Source of the DNA: Paenibacillus sp. 19GGS1-52
Lineage (GTDB): Bacteria; Bacillota; Bacilli; Paenibacillales; Paenibacillaceae
Assembly (NCBI RefSeq): GCF_022369515.1
Contig: NZ_CP059724.1
Coordinates: forward strand, 620,001-684,000
Length of the DNA stretch: 64,000 nt
Direction: 5' to 3'
In this document: positions 27,823-38,269 of the stretch, piece by piece
Numbering within the stretch: the first letter of the stretch is position 1
Layout of the letters: every line of letters starts with the position of its first letter
Notes under the pieces: generated by a model
What the model was told of the DNA's origin: nothing
The model's input: the letters and a program-made list of their open reading frames with translations, nothing else
The model's database searches: none
Made by a program: the position numbers and the translations under genes

Positions 27823-28054
27823 ACCTAACGGCAAATATGGACATTTATTGCCGACATTCAAAAAAGGCGACAAGTTCCAGTATTTACTTAGACAGTCCGC
27901 CAAATACAAGGTAAAATACACATTAACGTTGCTTTTCAGGGATAGCCTATAATCTTTACGCACTCTTCCTTTTATTTGATATTTGTGTACTGATTTTTAC
28001 TTGAGAAATGCACTCTAGCAAGTAGATATATCATAACGAGTGAAGAGGTTGACT

Positions 28055-30067
28055 ATGGATCAAATGGGAATCCACTATAATATTTGGATTGTTTTGTTAT
28101 CTTTCGCGCTGGCGGCGACCGCTGCTTATTCAACTCTTAATCTTACTTCTCAAGTATATCGTTCTACAGGCAAGGTTCGCAGGTTATGGCTGCTGTCGGG
28201 AGCCTGTGTACTCGGAAGTGGGATATGGGCAATGCACTTCTTGGGCATTATGGCAAGTCGCCTTCCATTTGAAGTTAGTTACCACCCTGGTAGAGCTATT
28301 CTATCCCTATTAATTAGTATATTATCCTGTTATATTACCCTCTGGGTAGCTGCTGAATCCCGCCAAGGAATATGGCGAATGATGGTCAGCGGTTTATTCC
28401 TCGGAGTTGGTATTTCCTTGATGCATTATGTCGGAATGTCCTCCATGGAGATGAAAGCGACTATTCATTATGATTGGCTGGCTCAAGGGCTGTCCGTCAT
28501 ACTCGCCTTGTTATCCTCTTATATTGGAGTGTTACTGTTCCGCAAGTTTAAGGAATTCCCTAGCTTCGGCCGCTGGAAGCTTTATTCTGCACTCTTCATA
28601 GGGACTGCTGTCACTGGAATGCACTACATCAGTATTAGGGCGAGTCATTTTGAATTTAGCAGCTTGAATGGAAGCAAGCCCTTTTTGATGGAGACTGACG
28701 TTATTCTACTTACGGGTGTTTCACTCGTTACCGTATTAATGCTCGGTATTTCTGGTGGGGCAGTGTTCTTGGATCGCCATGTGCTTGAGCGTATGGCCTA
28801 TCACGATCCGCTTACCGAGCTGCCGAATCGTCATGGTCTGGAACGGTATTTCAAAGGTGATTTCTTCGGCGGTATTTCTGGAGCTGTGTTTTTTGTGGAT
28901 CTGGACCGCTTTAAGTCGATTAATGATACGCTTGGTCATGACATCGGAGACATGCTTCTGCAGGAGGTTGCTCGGAGATTAAGGCGTTCTGTAAGCGATA
29001 AGGGGAAAGTCTTCCGCTTGGGAGGCGATGAATTCCTGATCGCTCTCCCAGAATGTACTGTGGAAGCAGCACAGGAAGCTGCAGAGCATATTTTGGATGA
29101 GGTCAAGAAATCCTACAGCATCCAGGGAAATGAGTTATATGTCACCGCAAGTGTGGGAATCAGCATGTCTCCGGAGCATGGAACGGACCGCTCAGCTCTA
29201 ATGAAGGCCGCGGATACTGCACTTTACACCTCAAAGGATTCTGGTAAGAATAAGTTCAGTGTGTTCGATCAGGAGATGAATCGACACCAGCTTCGCCGGA
29301 TGTCACTGGAGAAGGATCTTCGCAAAGCACTAGCTCTCTCGGAGTTTATGGTTGTATATCAGCCCAAATGGGATTCTCTGATGAATGTTACCGTTGGTCT
29401 TGAGGCATTGCTGCGCTGGAGACACCCGGAGCACGGTATTATTTCACCGGTGGAGTTCATTCCGATAGCAGAGGAGACCGGACTCATCGTCCCCATCACG
29501 AACTGGATGTTATATGTGGTATGCAGTCAGAATATGCACTGGCATAAGGAAGGGGTGGCTAACGTTGCTGTCTCCATTAACATGTCTGCGCGGATGTTCG
29601 AAGGCGGAAGCTTATACGAGGTTGTAGAGGAAGCGCTCACGCGCTCCGGTCTCCCGCCTCATTTTCTAGAACTGGAGATTACAGAATCCATTGCTATGAA
29701 TAACATGGAGGAGACGGTGGCGCAGCTCACCAAGCTCCGAAAGATTGGAGTCAGAGTATCACTCGATGATTTTGGAACGGGGTTCTCATCCCTTGGCAAT
29801 CTGGATGAAATTCCCGTCAATACACTCAAGATTGATCAGGTGTTTATTCGCAAGAGCAAGATGCATTCCAAGAAAGCCATTATTAGCAACATCATTGCTA
29901 TTGCCAGCAACCTCAATATGGAGGTGGTTGCCGAAGGTGTGGAGACTACCGAACAGATTGAATTGCTGCAATCCCTGGGCTGCCGGGTCATGCAGGGCTA
30001 CTATTATGGACGACCTATGCCGGTGCATGAACTAGGCCAGTGGTTTATCGAGAATACAGCTTCTTGA
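28055..30067 (+). CDS. MHYT-GGDEF-EAL membrane c-di-GMP protein
   Basis: ATG 28055 after AGAGG gives 670 residues. The N-terminal seven-helix MHYT sensor shows three motif copies (MHFLG, MHYVG, MHYIS), proposed in this family to bind a metal and sense a gas such as O2, CO or NO. A GGDEF domain (RLGGDEF, no RxxD inhibitory site) and an EAL domain follow, the latter with LEALLRW, NMSARM, EITES, DDFGTGFSS, KIDQVF and AEGVET. Both catalytic domains look intact, so cyclase and phosphodiesterase activities are both possible. It is monocistronic with a strong downstream terminator. Confidence 0.92.
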   Translation: MDQMGIHYNIWIVLLSFALAATAAYSTLNLTSQVYRSTGKVRRLWLLSGACVLGSGIWAMHFLGIMASRLPFEVSYHPGRAILSLLISILSCYITLWVAAESRQGIWRMMVSGLFLGVGISLMHYVGMSSMEMKATIHYDWLAQGLSVILALLSSYIGVLLFRKFKEFPSFGRWKLYSALFIGTAVTGMHYISIRASHFEFSSLNGSKPFLMETDVILLTGVSLVTVLMLGISGGAVFLDRHVLERMAYHDPLTELPNRHGLERYFKGDFFGGISGAVFFVDLDRFKSINDTLGHDIGDMLLQEVARRLRRSVSDKGKVFRLGGDEFLIALPECTVEAAQEAAEHILDEVKKSYSIQGNELYVTASVGISMSPEHGTDRSALMKAADTALYTSKDSGKNKFSVFDQEMNRHQLRRMSLEKDLRKALALSEFMVVYQPKWDSLMNVTVGLEALLRWRHPEHGIISPVEFIPIAEETGLIVPITNWMLYVVCSQNMHWHKEGVANVAVSINMSARMFEGGSLYEVVEEALTRSGLPPHFLELEITESIAMNNMEETVAQLTKLRKIGVRVSLDDFGTGFSSLGNLDEIPVNTLKIDQVFIRKSKMHSKKAIISNIIAIASNLNMEVVAEGVETTEQIELLQSLGCRVMQGYYYGRPMPVHELGQWFIENTAS

Positions 30068-30108
30068 ATTGAAATGAAATACATAGAAGATTGGGCAGCG
30101 GCATAACA

Positions 30109-30156
30109 AGCAAATGGCAGGTCAGGGGATCATTCCCTTGACCTGCCATTTGTTTT
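30109..30156. terminator. Bidirectional terminator
   Basis: AAATGGCAGGTCA pairs perfectly with TGACCTGCCATTT, and inner GGG/CCC pairing extends the stem. It is followed by TTTT on the plus side and lies between two convergent genes. Confidence 0.8.
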
Positions 30157-30166
30157 AAACGTGATC

Positions 30167-31861
30167 TTAAACCTTGAAGTTCTCGACAAGAACCTGCAGC
30201 TTCTCGGCCAGTGAGGACAGGAATGTTGCAGAGGACTCAACTTCTTCCATAGCGGCAAGCTGCTGCTGTGAGGAGGCAGATAAAGTCTCGGCACCTTCTG
30301 CTGTTTGATTGGAGATGGAGACGATATGTTGGATGGATGTAACCAACTTGGTGGCTAAATCCCCCAATTCACCTACAGTAACGGAGATTACCTGGCTCTG
30401 CTCCGCCATGCCGGATACCGACAGCTCAATTTCAGCAAAGGAGGTACCGGCTGTATCGATCATTTCTGAACTTTGTTCCATTTCCTTGGTGGAGGATGTC
30501 ATCATCTCGGTAGCTTTATCCATCTGATTAACGATTAAATTAATCAGCTGGCCAATCTGGGCAGCTGATTGGGACGAACGTTCGGCCAGCTTGCGCACGG
30601 ACTGGGCAACAACAGCGAAACCACGGCCTTCATCGCCGGCACGAGCTGCCTCAATAGCTGCATTTAGTGATAATAGATTCGTCTCTTCGGCAATACTGGC
30701 TATTACCCCGACAATACTCTCAATTTCTTTCGAATGGCTGGAGAGCCGATTGATGATGCCGGATAGCATACTGATGCTGCCGCTCATGACCATCATCTGC
30801 TCTGTAGTGGAATCCATGGATTCCCGACCGACCCGGGCCTTCTCAGCGTTCACATTTGCGTGGTTTAGTGCGATGCCAGCACTGGAAGCAATCTCAGAGA
30901 TGAAGCGGGACATGTCCTGCACAGCCTGATAGCTTCCCTCCAGATTCTGTAACTGTACGTTTGCTCCATCAGCAAGCTCAATCGTAACATTGACGCTATG
31001 CTCACCCGCCCGATTCGTTTCTTGGGCGCTGGCGGAGAGCTCCTGGGAAGAGGATGCGACCAGCATTGAGGTATCGTTCACTTGTGTGATGAGCGTGCGC
31101 AGGTTGAGTGTCATCTCATTGAAGTCACGTGCCAGAGTACCAATCTCATCCTTGCTTTTAAATAAAATGGGGTCATGGGTAAGATCACCCTGTGCCACGA
31201 GGTTAACCGAACTAGACAGTCTGGTCAGTGGACTAATCATGCGGCGAATCAACAGATAGGCAGCAATAATAGCAATCACCAGAATGGAAGCACCGATTAT
31301 AAAAGGCTGAATAATGATATCATTCGTCCGTTTCTGAATTAAAGGGCCGTCAAAATTAATGGCCATTAATGCTATGATAGGCTTGGTAGGGTCATGATCC
31401 TGGTAGATAGGGCCGTAACCGGTCTTGAGGGAAGTACCCTCGTATGTATAAACCTTGGAGTATGCTGAATGCTGCATTTTAATAATCATTTCTTTATCTT
31501 CTTTACTAAAATAGAAGGAGTCTCCTGCTTTATAGCCCCTTTTCTTAAAGCTGGCATCCGCCGCCAAAACCTTGCCATCTAGAGATAAAATAAAGGCTTC
31601 TTTAAAAATGGGTTTATGCTCAATAATCCAACCAATCCGATCTTCTATAGCTGAAAGCTTACTATTATCTCCTGCAACCAAGGCAGAGATATCTGCCGGA
31701 TCTATAAGGCCGGTAGTAATATTGGCACAACCCACCAATTCGATTCCAGCTGCTTCATCAATTTGCTGATATGCAGCACGATATCCGAAGAAACCAATGG
31801 ATGAACCTACAACCAGTAATACGACGAGCATCATCCAAGTTAATTTTGTTGCCAATTTCAT
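30167..31861 (-). CDS. Methyl-accepting chemotaxis protein with Cache-like sensor
   Basis: ATG 31861 (after a GAGG site) gives about 564 residues. Order: TM1, an extracytoplasmic Cache-like sensor (about residues 35-185), TM2, HAMP, and a cytoplasmic signalling domain. The CheA/CheW contact hairpin is clear ([27 protein letters not shown]). It senses an unknown ligand and controls the chemotaxis kinase. It is monocistronic, sharing a bidirectional terminator with the MHYT gene. Confidence 0.9.
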   Translation of the reverse strand: MKLATKLTWMMLVVLLVVGSSIGFFGYRAAYQQIDEAAGIELVGCANITTGLIDPADISALVAGDNSKLSAIEDRIGWIIEHKPIFKEAFILSLDGKVLAADASFKKRGYKAGDSFYFSKEDKEMIIKMQHSAYSKVYTYEGTSLKTGYGPIYQDHDPTKPIIALMAINFDGPLIQKRTNDIIIQPFIIGASILVIAIIAAYLLIRRMISPLTRLSSSVNLVAQGDLTHDPILFKSKDEIGTLARDFNEMTLNLRTLITQVNDTSMLVASSSQELSASAQETNRAGEHSVNVTIELADGANVQLQNLEGSYQAVQDMSRFISEIASSAGIALNHANVNAEKARVGRESMDSTTEQMMVMSGSISMLSGIINRLSSHSKEIESIVGVIASIAEETNLLSLNAAIEAARAGDEGRGFAVVAQSVRKLAERSSQSAAQIGQLINLIVNQMDKATEMMTSSTKEMEQSSEMIDTAGTSFAEIELSVSGMAEQSQVISVTVGELGDLATKLVTSIQHIVSISNQTAEGAETLSASSQQQLAAMEEVESSATFLSSLAEKLQVLVENFKV

Positions 31862-32103
31862 CTTTTCACCAACCTCGGAAAATAGTTTTGACGTGACTCC
31901 TGCTGTCACTGCTACGATTATAGCTTATCGGTGACAATGAAGCATTAGCTAGAATATATTTATTTTGTGTCGGATAATGCCGTATTATGACAGGGAATAT
32001 TACTTTCGCAATGTCTAATTGATGTGCTGGACAAATCCATTGAATCATGACCTATTAAAATGGTACCCTTGTATTAGGACAAACGGACTGGGAGCTGAGT
32101 GGA

Positions 32104-32535
32104 ATGACGCAACAAATAGATCCGTTAGTAGAAGAGATTGGAATGTCCATGTGGAGAGTACAGCGCAAAATAATCTCACAAATGTCATTACATAAAGAAA
32201 TTGGCCTTACTGTGCCTCAATTTGGCTTGCTTCATATGATTGCTCAAGAAAAGAAATCCCGAGTGGTGCAGTTGGCGGAGAAGATGGAAGTGAAGTCCAG
32301 CGCGGTTACTGTAATGCTGGATCGCCTAGAGATGCTTAATCTAATCAAACGTGTGCAGGATGAGAATGATCGACGCGCTGTAGCGGTTACTCTTACAGAT
32401 AAGGGCGAAGGTGTGCTAAAAGAGGCAAAGTATCGTTCGAATCTATTGATTGCCGATTGCTTGTCCATATTGGAGCCGGAGGAACTTCAAGCCTTTGCCA
32501 AATACTTTCGAATGTTGGAGAAGCAGGAAAGATAA
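32104..32535 (+). CDS. MarR-family transcriptional regulator
   Basis: A 143-residue winged-helix regulator. The recognition region reads LAEKMEVKSSAVTVMLDRLEMLNLIKR, followed by the wing with the conserved D-x-x-D-R-R (DENDRRAVAVTLTDKG). N- and C-terminal helices form the dimer interface. It has no target gene in the same direction downstream, so its regulon is unknown. Confidence 0.88.
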   Translation: MTQQIDPLVEEIGMSMWRVQRKIISQMSLHKEIGLTVPQFGLLHMIAQEKKSRVVQLAEKMEVKSSAVTVMLDRLEMLNLIKRVQDENDRRAVAVTLTDKGEGVLKEAKYRSNLLIADCLSILEPEELQAFAKYFRMLEKQER

Positions 32536-32556
32536 TTACAGTTCCCTATAAAATGT

Positions 32557-32597
32557 AAAGAAGCCACGCTCCGCATCGGGAACGTGGCTTTCTTGTG
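32557..32597. terminator. Intrinsic terminator between convergent genes
   Basis: GAAGCCACG pairs with CGTGGCTTTC around a CCGCATCGG loop. T-runs favour the plus strand, serving the MarR gene, but the stem also lies at the end of the converging LtaS-like gene. Confidence 0.7.
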
Positions 32598-32600
32598 GTT

Positions 32601-34463
32601 CTATTTAGAAACTTTTTCAGGTAGCTGAGTTACATAGTTATCGGACAGCAACAGCAATCTTAACGCTCGGTTATATTCATCCTCTGTTGCGGTGGGTTTC
32701 TGTCCACCCGTAGCGAGCTGGAATTGTGTGTTATCCTCAAAGCTGTTACCGGGAATCAGCAATCCGGAGTTGGCAATGAAGGAGCCGGAGGGCAGATAAT
32801 AACGTTCGGGCAACAGATTATATTTCTCACTGAGCAGATCCTGGCCGAAATGCAGATTGTTCTCCATGGAAACACCCAGCAGTCCAGCTGCGGTTGGCAT
32901 AATATCCACTTCTCCACCTACTTGTTCCAACGTTTGCGAATCCGTATTGCCTCCACCATGGATAATAAGCGGAATATTCAGCATATTAGCGTAGCTGTAA
33001 TCATGGCCGTATATTTCCGTCATCAATTCCTTATCATCGTGATCCAGCGAATAAATCGGCAATCCCATATGATCGCCGTAGATCATAATCACACTATTAT
33101 CCCATAGACCATTAGCTTTCAGCTCTTCTACGAATTGCCCAAATGCGACATCGGCGTAATTCTGGGCCCGGATATAATCACCGACAAAGGTCCCCTCGTA
33201 ACGTTCCGGCAGCTTCATCCGGTACTTCTCCTCAGGTATGGTGAACGGGTGGTGGGCGGACATGGAGATGATCTGAGCGTAAAAAGGTTGACCTCCCGCA
33301 CTCATATCCTTCAGCTTATCCGCTGTCTTACGATAGAGCACTTCATCTGAGGCTCCGAAGAAAAAGGTGTCTTCATCACCAAAGAAATCATGATCGTAAT
33401 AATGCTCCCAACCGAGTGAGCTGTACAGTTCATTCCGGTTCCAGAATTTCACATCATTGGTGTGAAAGGTGGCAGTCTGGTAACCATTCTCCTGTAACAA
33501 GCGGGGCAGACTCGGCAGCACCCTGTCTACATAAGACGTTGTAGCTGCTCCACGCGGAGGAATGTAGAAGGAAGTGTTCACTACGAACTCGGCATCTGAA
33601 GTATTTCCCTGACCCACCATCTGATAGAAGTTAGGGAAGTACAGGCTCTTATCCCCTAACAGCCGATTCAGGTTTGGTGTGATCTCTTGGCCATCGATCT
33701 TAAGCCCCAGCAGAAAGTTCTGAAATGCCTCCATCTGGAGAATAATCAGATTCTTGCCTTTAGCCGCACCCTGAAACGAAGAGCTGTCGGTTATGCCGAT
33801 ACCTTTTAGTTTATCTACAACATCCTGTGTAATCTCTTTGGCATTAACAACCTCTGGTTTGCCTTGAGCAAAAATAGTATAAGCCTCATAATTGAGAATA
33901 CCCATTTCCTGTGCTTTCTTGATCTCATTCATACTGGCTTTGTTGGGTAAAATATTGAATAGGCATAATCCTAGAGAAACGGCGAACAAAAGGCTGTATT
34001 TCAGCTTTGCGCCACTGCGATTAATTTTTTCCTTTTTATAATTCCGGCCTTTTTTGTTGAAAAAGAAATAGAAACCGAGGCCAATAATATCTATGAAGAT
34101 CAGCAGATAATAAGGATCCATGAGGGAGAATACACTGTCGCCGACCTCCGTGACCTGACCTACCTGTTCTGCTGCATGATAAGTGACAATAACTCCGAAA
34201 TATTTGAAATACATAATGGCGGCAAAAAAGATTGCGGTTACGACAAAATTGACCGTCATATAATAACCAAGTTTACGTTTGGAGGCAAAGCGCTCAATAA
34301 TACAAAAGAGAGCCCAAGCAAAAGGGATTTCTGTCAATAATGATTTCCAAGGCAGCAGGTCTCCAAAAATGACACCCCAAGCCAAGAAGCTTTTGAGTAT
34401 GAATACAATTGTAAAAAATACAAATGGTTTAACAATCCACCGTTTAATATTTAGGGAGGACAC
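32601..34463 (-). CDS. Lipoteichoic acid synthase-like sulfatase (LtaS family)
   Basis: A 620-residue protein with five N-terminal TM helices (to about residue 170) and an extracellular sulfatase-fold domain. The catalytic Thr288 lies in VGQGNTSDAEF and a metal-ligand Glu245 in ILQMEAF; a late YGDHMG gives further metal ligands. This matches enzymes that polymerise or prime glycerol-phosphate on lipoteichoic acid. GTG 34463 follows AAGG. Paralogues differ in role (primase, synthase), which sequence alone does not settle. Confidence 0.9.
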   Translation of the reverse strand: MSSLNIKRWIVKPFVFFTIVFILKSFLAWGVIFGDLLPWKSLLTEIPFAWALFCIIERFASKRKLGYYMTVNFVVTAIFFAAIMYFKYFGVIVTYHAAEQVGQVTEVGDSVFSLMDPYYLLIFIDIIGLGFYFFFNKKGRNYKKEKINRSGAKLKYSLLFAVSLGLCLFNILPNKASMNEIKKAQEMGILNYEAYTIFAQGKPEVVNAKEITQDVVDKLKGIGITDSSSFQGAAKGKNLIILQMEAFQNFLLGLKIDGQEITPNLNRLLGDKSLYFPNFYQMVGQGNTSDAEFVVNTSFYIPPRGAATTSYVDRVLPSLPRLLQENGYQTATFHTNDVKFWNRNELYSSLGWEHYYDHDFFGDEDTFFFGASDEVLYRKTADKLKDMSAGGQPFYAQIISMSAHHPFTIPEEKYRMKLPERYEGTFVGDYIRAQNYADVAFGQFVEELKANGLWDNSVIMIYGDHMGLPIYSLDHDDKELMTEIYGHDYSYANMLNIPLIIHGGGNTDSQTLEQVGGEVDIMPTAAGLLGVSMENNLHFGQDLLSEKYNLLPERYYLPSGSFIANSGLLIPGNSFEDNTQFQLATGGQKPTATEDEYNRALRLLLLSDNYVTQLPEKVSK

Positions 34464-34746
34464 AGCTTCGCCTTCTTTCTACATGATGAAACGCTTGTTT
34501 CTCGGCTAGGAAGAAGCAGCGTAAAGACAAGGAAATTCCATAGTAATAGAATTTATTATGCAGCGCTAGCCAGGGAATGTCAAAAAACAGAATAGGAAGT
34601 AAAGTCTTTGTGGAAAGCGTAAACTCAATGAAGCGGGGTTAAAGCTGTTGCTCCTGTCATCAGATGGGATTATATAGTGCAATGAGAACGGAAATGCTCA
34701 TTGAAAGAAAAAAGGATGTCCAGAAAATACATGGGGAGGGCATGAA

Positions 34747-37053
34747 ATGAAGCATGAGGTTGCTATATCCGTGAGAGCTCTTGTGGAGTATGCCTTTCGC
34801 AGTGGCAGTATCGAGCCGGGGTTTCACAGTGCTGCATCAATGGCAGAAGGAACGCGTATCCATCAAAAAATACAGAAGCAGTACAAAGAGGAGGACCAAA
34901 AGGAGGTCTATTTAAGGATCGAAATCCCTCACAAGGAACTGTTGTTTATTGTCGATGGACGTTGTGACGGTTTACTCGTATCGGAGGCTGGAGAGCTTAT
35001 CGTTGAGGAGATCAAATCAACCTTTGGACCACTGGATCTGCTGGGTGAGGGGCGTGAGGTGCATTGGGCACAAGCGCTGATGTATGCCTTTATGATCTCG
35101 CATGAGCAAGGTCTTTCTTCTATACAAGTAAGGCTTACATACGTTCGTCGGGATGGGGAAGAGCAGAGAAGCTTGCATAGGAGGCTCTCTATAGAAGAGC
35201 TTAGCGCCTTTGCCGCTGATACGGTAGCCAAATATGCACCTTATGCGGAAATGCTGCTCGCGCATGAGATGCGAAAGGAAAGCAGCATCCGAGAGCTTTC
35301 TTTCCCATTTCCTGCCTACAGGCAGGGACAACGTCATTTAGCTGGAGCGGTCTATAAGACCGTTTCAGAAGGAGTCAGTCTGTTCGCTCAGGCACCAACC
35401 GGGATCGGCAAGACGATGTCCACCCTGTTTCCGGTAATCAAAGCGATGGGGGAAGGGCGGGTCCGCAGTCTGTTTTACTTAACGGCTAAGACGGTTACCC
35501 GACTTGCTGCTCAGGAAGCTGTAACGCAGCTGTTGGGACAAGGTCTTCAACTGCATGTCATTACGCTGACTGCCAAAGATAAAGCCTGTTTTCGGGAAGA
35601 AGGACTCTGCAGTAAAGCTGCCTGTCCATTGACGGACGGGTATTATGATCGGATTAACGGTGCACTGATGGACATTCTGGAGCAGGAGACGCTGATGACC
35701 CAGGAGATTATTGCAAGGTATGCCTTGAAACATCAAGTGTGCCCCTTTGAGTTCTCATTGGATGTTGCCTATGTCAGCGATGCGGTAATCTGTGATTACA
35801 ACTATATCTATGATCCCCGGATCAGCTTGAAACGGCTGTCGGAGGTGCAGAAGAAGCAGACGGTACTGCTTATTGATGAGGCACACAATCTGGTCGACCG
35901 GGGACGGGAGATGTTCTCCGCTTCTTTGCAGAAGGCTCCATTTCTAGGGCTGCAGCGTCAATACAAGGTAGTGAACAAGACCTTAAGTGCCGCTGCCAAG
36001 GCGATAAACACGTTCTTTATTACTTTGCGCAAAACCTGTAACGAAGAGGGACAAGGGAAATGGACTCTTTTCCCAGATGAGCTGCCATCCCTGTTAGAGA
36101 CGTTTACCGCAGAAGCGGAACAGGAACTGGTAAGTCCTTCACAATCCCTAATTATTCCTGAAGGGGAAGGTGAGGAGAGTCTGCTTGATACTTATTATGC
36201 AGCGCAGGGGATGCTGCGTACATTCAAGATCTATGATGAGCGCTACCTTACTTATGCGGAGGTTCGGCGCGGCGATGTGTTGTTGAAGCTGTTCAATCTG
36301 GACCCTTCTTATTTGTTGCAGCAAATGGCGAAGAGTTTTCGCAGCCAGATTCTATTCTCCGCGACGCTCTCCCCGCTGTCCTACTACAGAGATATGATTG
36401 GTGCAGCAGAGGAGGATTACAGTGTGGTTGTGGCGTCACCCTTTCATAAGGAACAATGGGAAGTGTCTATCCTGCCTGTGTCTACAAGGTATCGTGACCG
36501 GGCGGACTCTCTGCTGCCGTTAAGTGATGCTCTGAAGGGGATGGTCGCTAGGAAAGGGAATTATCTTGTGTTTTTTCCTTCTTACTTGTATTTGCAGAGT
36601 GTATACGAGGTGTTTGTCGAGAAGTATCCTGAAATAGTGACACAGGTGCAAGGGACCGGCATGAGTGAGCGGGAAAGGGAGGATTTTCTGGCTGCCTTTC
36701 ATACGGAGAATCCCGAAACCTTGCTTGGTTTCGCTGTTCTAGGAGGGATTTTCTCCGAGGGCGTAGATCTACCAGGCAACCGTCTGAATGGCGTGATGGT
36801 CGTGGGGGTTGGCCTGCCACAGCTTGGATTAGAACGTAATTTGCTCCGTGGGTATTTCAATGCGCAAGGCAAGAACGGATTCGATTACGCCTATGTCTAC
36901 CCAGGGATGAGTAAGGTGCTTCAGGCCGGAGGACGGCTGATTCGCAGCGAGAATGATACAGGAATTATTGTATTGGCTGATGATCGTTTTTTGCAAAGCC
37001 CCTATCTGCAGTTGCTTCCTGAGGAATGGGGGAATTTCCTTCTTCGCAGATAA
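34747..37053 (+). CDS. Nuclease-helicase fusion: PD-(D/E)XK domain with DinG/XPD-type Fe-S helicase
   Basis: The first 180 residues look like a Cas4/RecB-type nuclease: VDGRCDGLL (Asp74), EEIKST (Glu88, Lys90) and a QALMYAF helix. A superfamily 2 helicase of the XPD/DinG group follows: Walker A PTGIGKT (216-223), DEAH box (377-380) and a late GGRLIRSENDTG arginine-finger motif. Four cysteines (281, 288, 293 and 332) lie where XPD-like helicases bind a 4Fe-4S cluster. It is probably a DNA repair or processing enzyme. The gene stands alone; no CRISPR or phage genes are near. Confidence 0.87.
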   Translation: MKHEVAISVRALVEYAFRSGSIEPGFHSAASMAEGTRIHQKIQKQYKEEDQKEVYLRIEIPHKELLFIVDGRCDGLLVSEAGELIVEEIKSTFGPLDLLGEGREVHWAQALMYAFMISHEQGLSSIQVRLTYVRRDGEEQRSLHRRLSIEELSAFAADTVAKYAPYAEMLLAHEMRKESSIRELSFPFPAYRQGQRHLAGAVYKTVSEGVSLFAQAPTGIGKTMSTLFPVIKAMGEGRVRSLFYLTAKTVTRLAAQEAVTQLLGQGLQLHVITLTAKDKACFREEGLCSKAACPLTDGYYDRINGALMDILEQETLMTQEIIARYALKHQVCPFEFSLDVAYVSDAVICDYNYIYDPRISLKRLSEVQKKQTVLLIDEAHNLVDRGREMFSASLQKAPFLGLQRQYKVVNKTLSAAAKAINTFFITLRKTCNEEGQGKWTLFPDELPSLLETFTAEAEQELVSPSQSLIIPEGEGEESLLDTYYAAQGMLRTFKIYDERYLTYAEVRRGDVLLKLFNLDPSYLLQQMAKSFRSQILFSATLSPLSYYRDMIGAAEEDYSVVVASPFHKEQWEVSILPVSTRYRDRADSLLPLSDALKGMVARKGNYLVFFPSYLYLQSVYEVFVEKYPEIVTQVQGTGMSEREREDFLAAFHTENPETLLGFAVLGGIFSEGVDLPGNRLNGVMVVGVGLPQLGLERNLLRGYFNAQGKNGFDYAYVYPGMSKVLQAGGRLIRSENDTGIIVLADDRFLQSPYLQLLPEEWGNFLLRR

Positions 37054-37106
37054 CATCGTATACTTAATGAAAAGGCATACATTACAGAGTCGCAGGAGGT
37101 AAGAGA

Positions 37107-38075
37107 ATGACATTAAATATCGGAATTATTGGGACAGGCTGGTTCTCCAAGGTACATGCAGATTTGCTGGCAGGTATGGCGGATGTTTCTTTGACGGCTG
37201 TTTGTGGCAGCAGTAAGCAAAAGGGAGAAGAAATGGCCCGGCCTTATGGTGCCGCTGGATATGGTGATGTAACAGAGATGCTCGATGCCCATAAGCTGGA
37301 CGCTGTTTATATTTGTGTGCCTCCACAGTCGCATGGAGCTATTGAACGTGCACTCATTCGCAGGGATATTCCTTTTTTTATAGAAAAACCACTAGGCTCC
37401 AGCACCGAAATTCCCGCGAGTCTGCTGCAGGAAATTAAAGAGCATAACTTGCTGACCTCGGTAGGTTATCATTTCCGGTATCAGGAAAATATACGACGGC
37501 TGAAGGATATTCTGAGCGGTGACAAGGTGGGGATGATTGTCGGCCAATGGATGGGCGGCATGCCGGGAGTGGCATGGTGGCGCAATCAGGAGCAGTCAGG
37601 CGGACAGTTCACAGAGCAGACCACTCACATTGTAGACTTACTGCGTTACTTGGCTGGTGAAGTGAAGGAAGTTTACGGCATGTTTGGCAACCGTATTGTA
37701 CATGAGCAGCATGAAGGCGTAAGTGTTGCCGATGTAGGCACCGTATCCTTGAAGCTTGAGAACGGCATTATTGCCAATATCTCCAACACATGTGTATTGC
37801 CAGATGGTGTAGGCAGTGCAGGTCTCAGTTTCTACAACGACCGAGGTCTGCTCGACTGGAATCCGGAACGCCTCTTGGAGGTACGCAGTGGCAATAGCAA
37901 TGAATATGCCAATACAGGCAATCCTTACTTAGTTGAAAGTGAAGCCTTCCTGTATGCTGTACGGACGGGTGACCGCTCACGTATTCTCAGTGATTATGAG
38001 GATGGCTATAAGACGCTTAAAGTCACTTGTGCAGCGTATGATTCCGCCCAGAGCGGACAGCCAGTGAAACTCTAA
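37107..38075 (+). CDS. Gfo/Idh/MocA family oxidoreductase
   Basis: A 322-residue NAD(P)-dependent dehydrogenase. GIIGTGWFSKVHADLL marks the Rossmann loop, FIEKPLG the cofactor Lys motif, and GGQFTEQTTHIVDLLRYL the substrate-domain helix with conserved His. It is only distantly similar to the family member at 22289. AGGAGG precedes the start. The substrate is unknown. Repeat copy B follows the stop. Confidence 0.87.
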   Translation: MTLNIGIIGTGWFSKVHADLLAGMADVSLTAVCGSSKQKGEEMARPYGAAGYGDVTEMLDAHKLDAVYICVPPQSHGAIERALIRRDIPFFIEKPLGSSTEIPASLLQEIKEHNLLTSVGYHFRYQENIRRLKDILSGDKVGMIVGQWMGGMPGVAWWRNQEQSGGQFTEQTTHIVDLLRYLAGEVKEVYGMFGNRIVHEQHEGVSVADVGTVSLKLENGIIANISNTCVLPDGVGSAGLSFYNDRGLLDWNPERLLEVRSGNSNEYANTGNPYLVESEAFLYAVRTGDRSRILSDYEDGYKTLKVTCAAYDSAQSGQPVKL

Positions 38076-38110
38076 CGCTCAAGATAGAGTAGAGTACTAT
38101 ATTACAAGAT

Positions 38111-38204
38111 GAAACGGCTTCGCGGTCCTTTATATGGACGACACCCGTTTCTTCGAGAAATAAAAGGATAAATTATTGCATGAAGCATATAGATTCTTAT
38201 ATTT
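38111..38204 (+). repeat. Dispersed palindromic repeat, copy B (full length)
   Basis: GAAACGGCTTCGC, then GTCC/GGAC arms around TTTATAT, then CCCGTTTC, followed by GAAATAAAAGGATAA and GATTCTTATATTT. This is the best-preserved copy, lying just past an oxidoreductase stop. The first hairpin could help end transcription. Confidence 0.75.
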
Positions 38205-38207
38205 TAA

Positions 38208-38250
38208 AAAAAGACATGACCGCCCAGTTAAACTGCAGCGATCATGTCTA
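38208..38250 (-). terminator. Intrinsic terminator of lrgAB
   Basis: On the minus strand, AGACATGATCGC pairs with GCGGTCATGTCT (one G-U) and is followed by seven T. Confidence 0.82.
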
Positions 38251-38269
38251 TGGCCCAAGCCGGGTCGGC

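Noticed and set aside
34747..35290. CRISPR-associated Cas4
   Set aside because: The nuclease-like domain is fused to a helicase, and no CRISPR repeats or cas genes are in the window.
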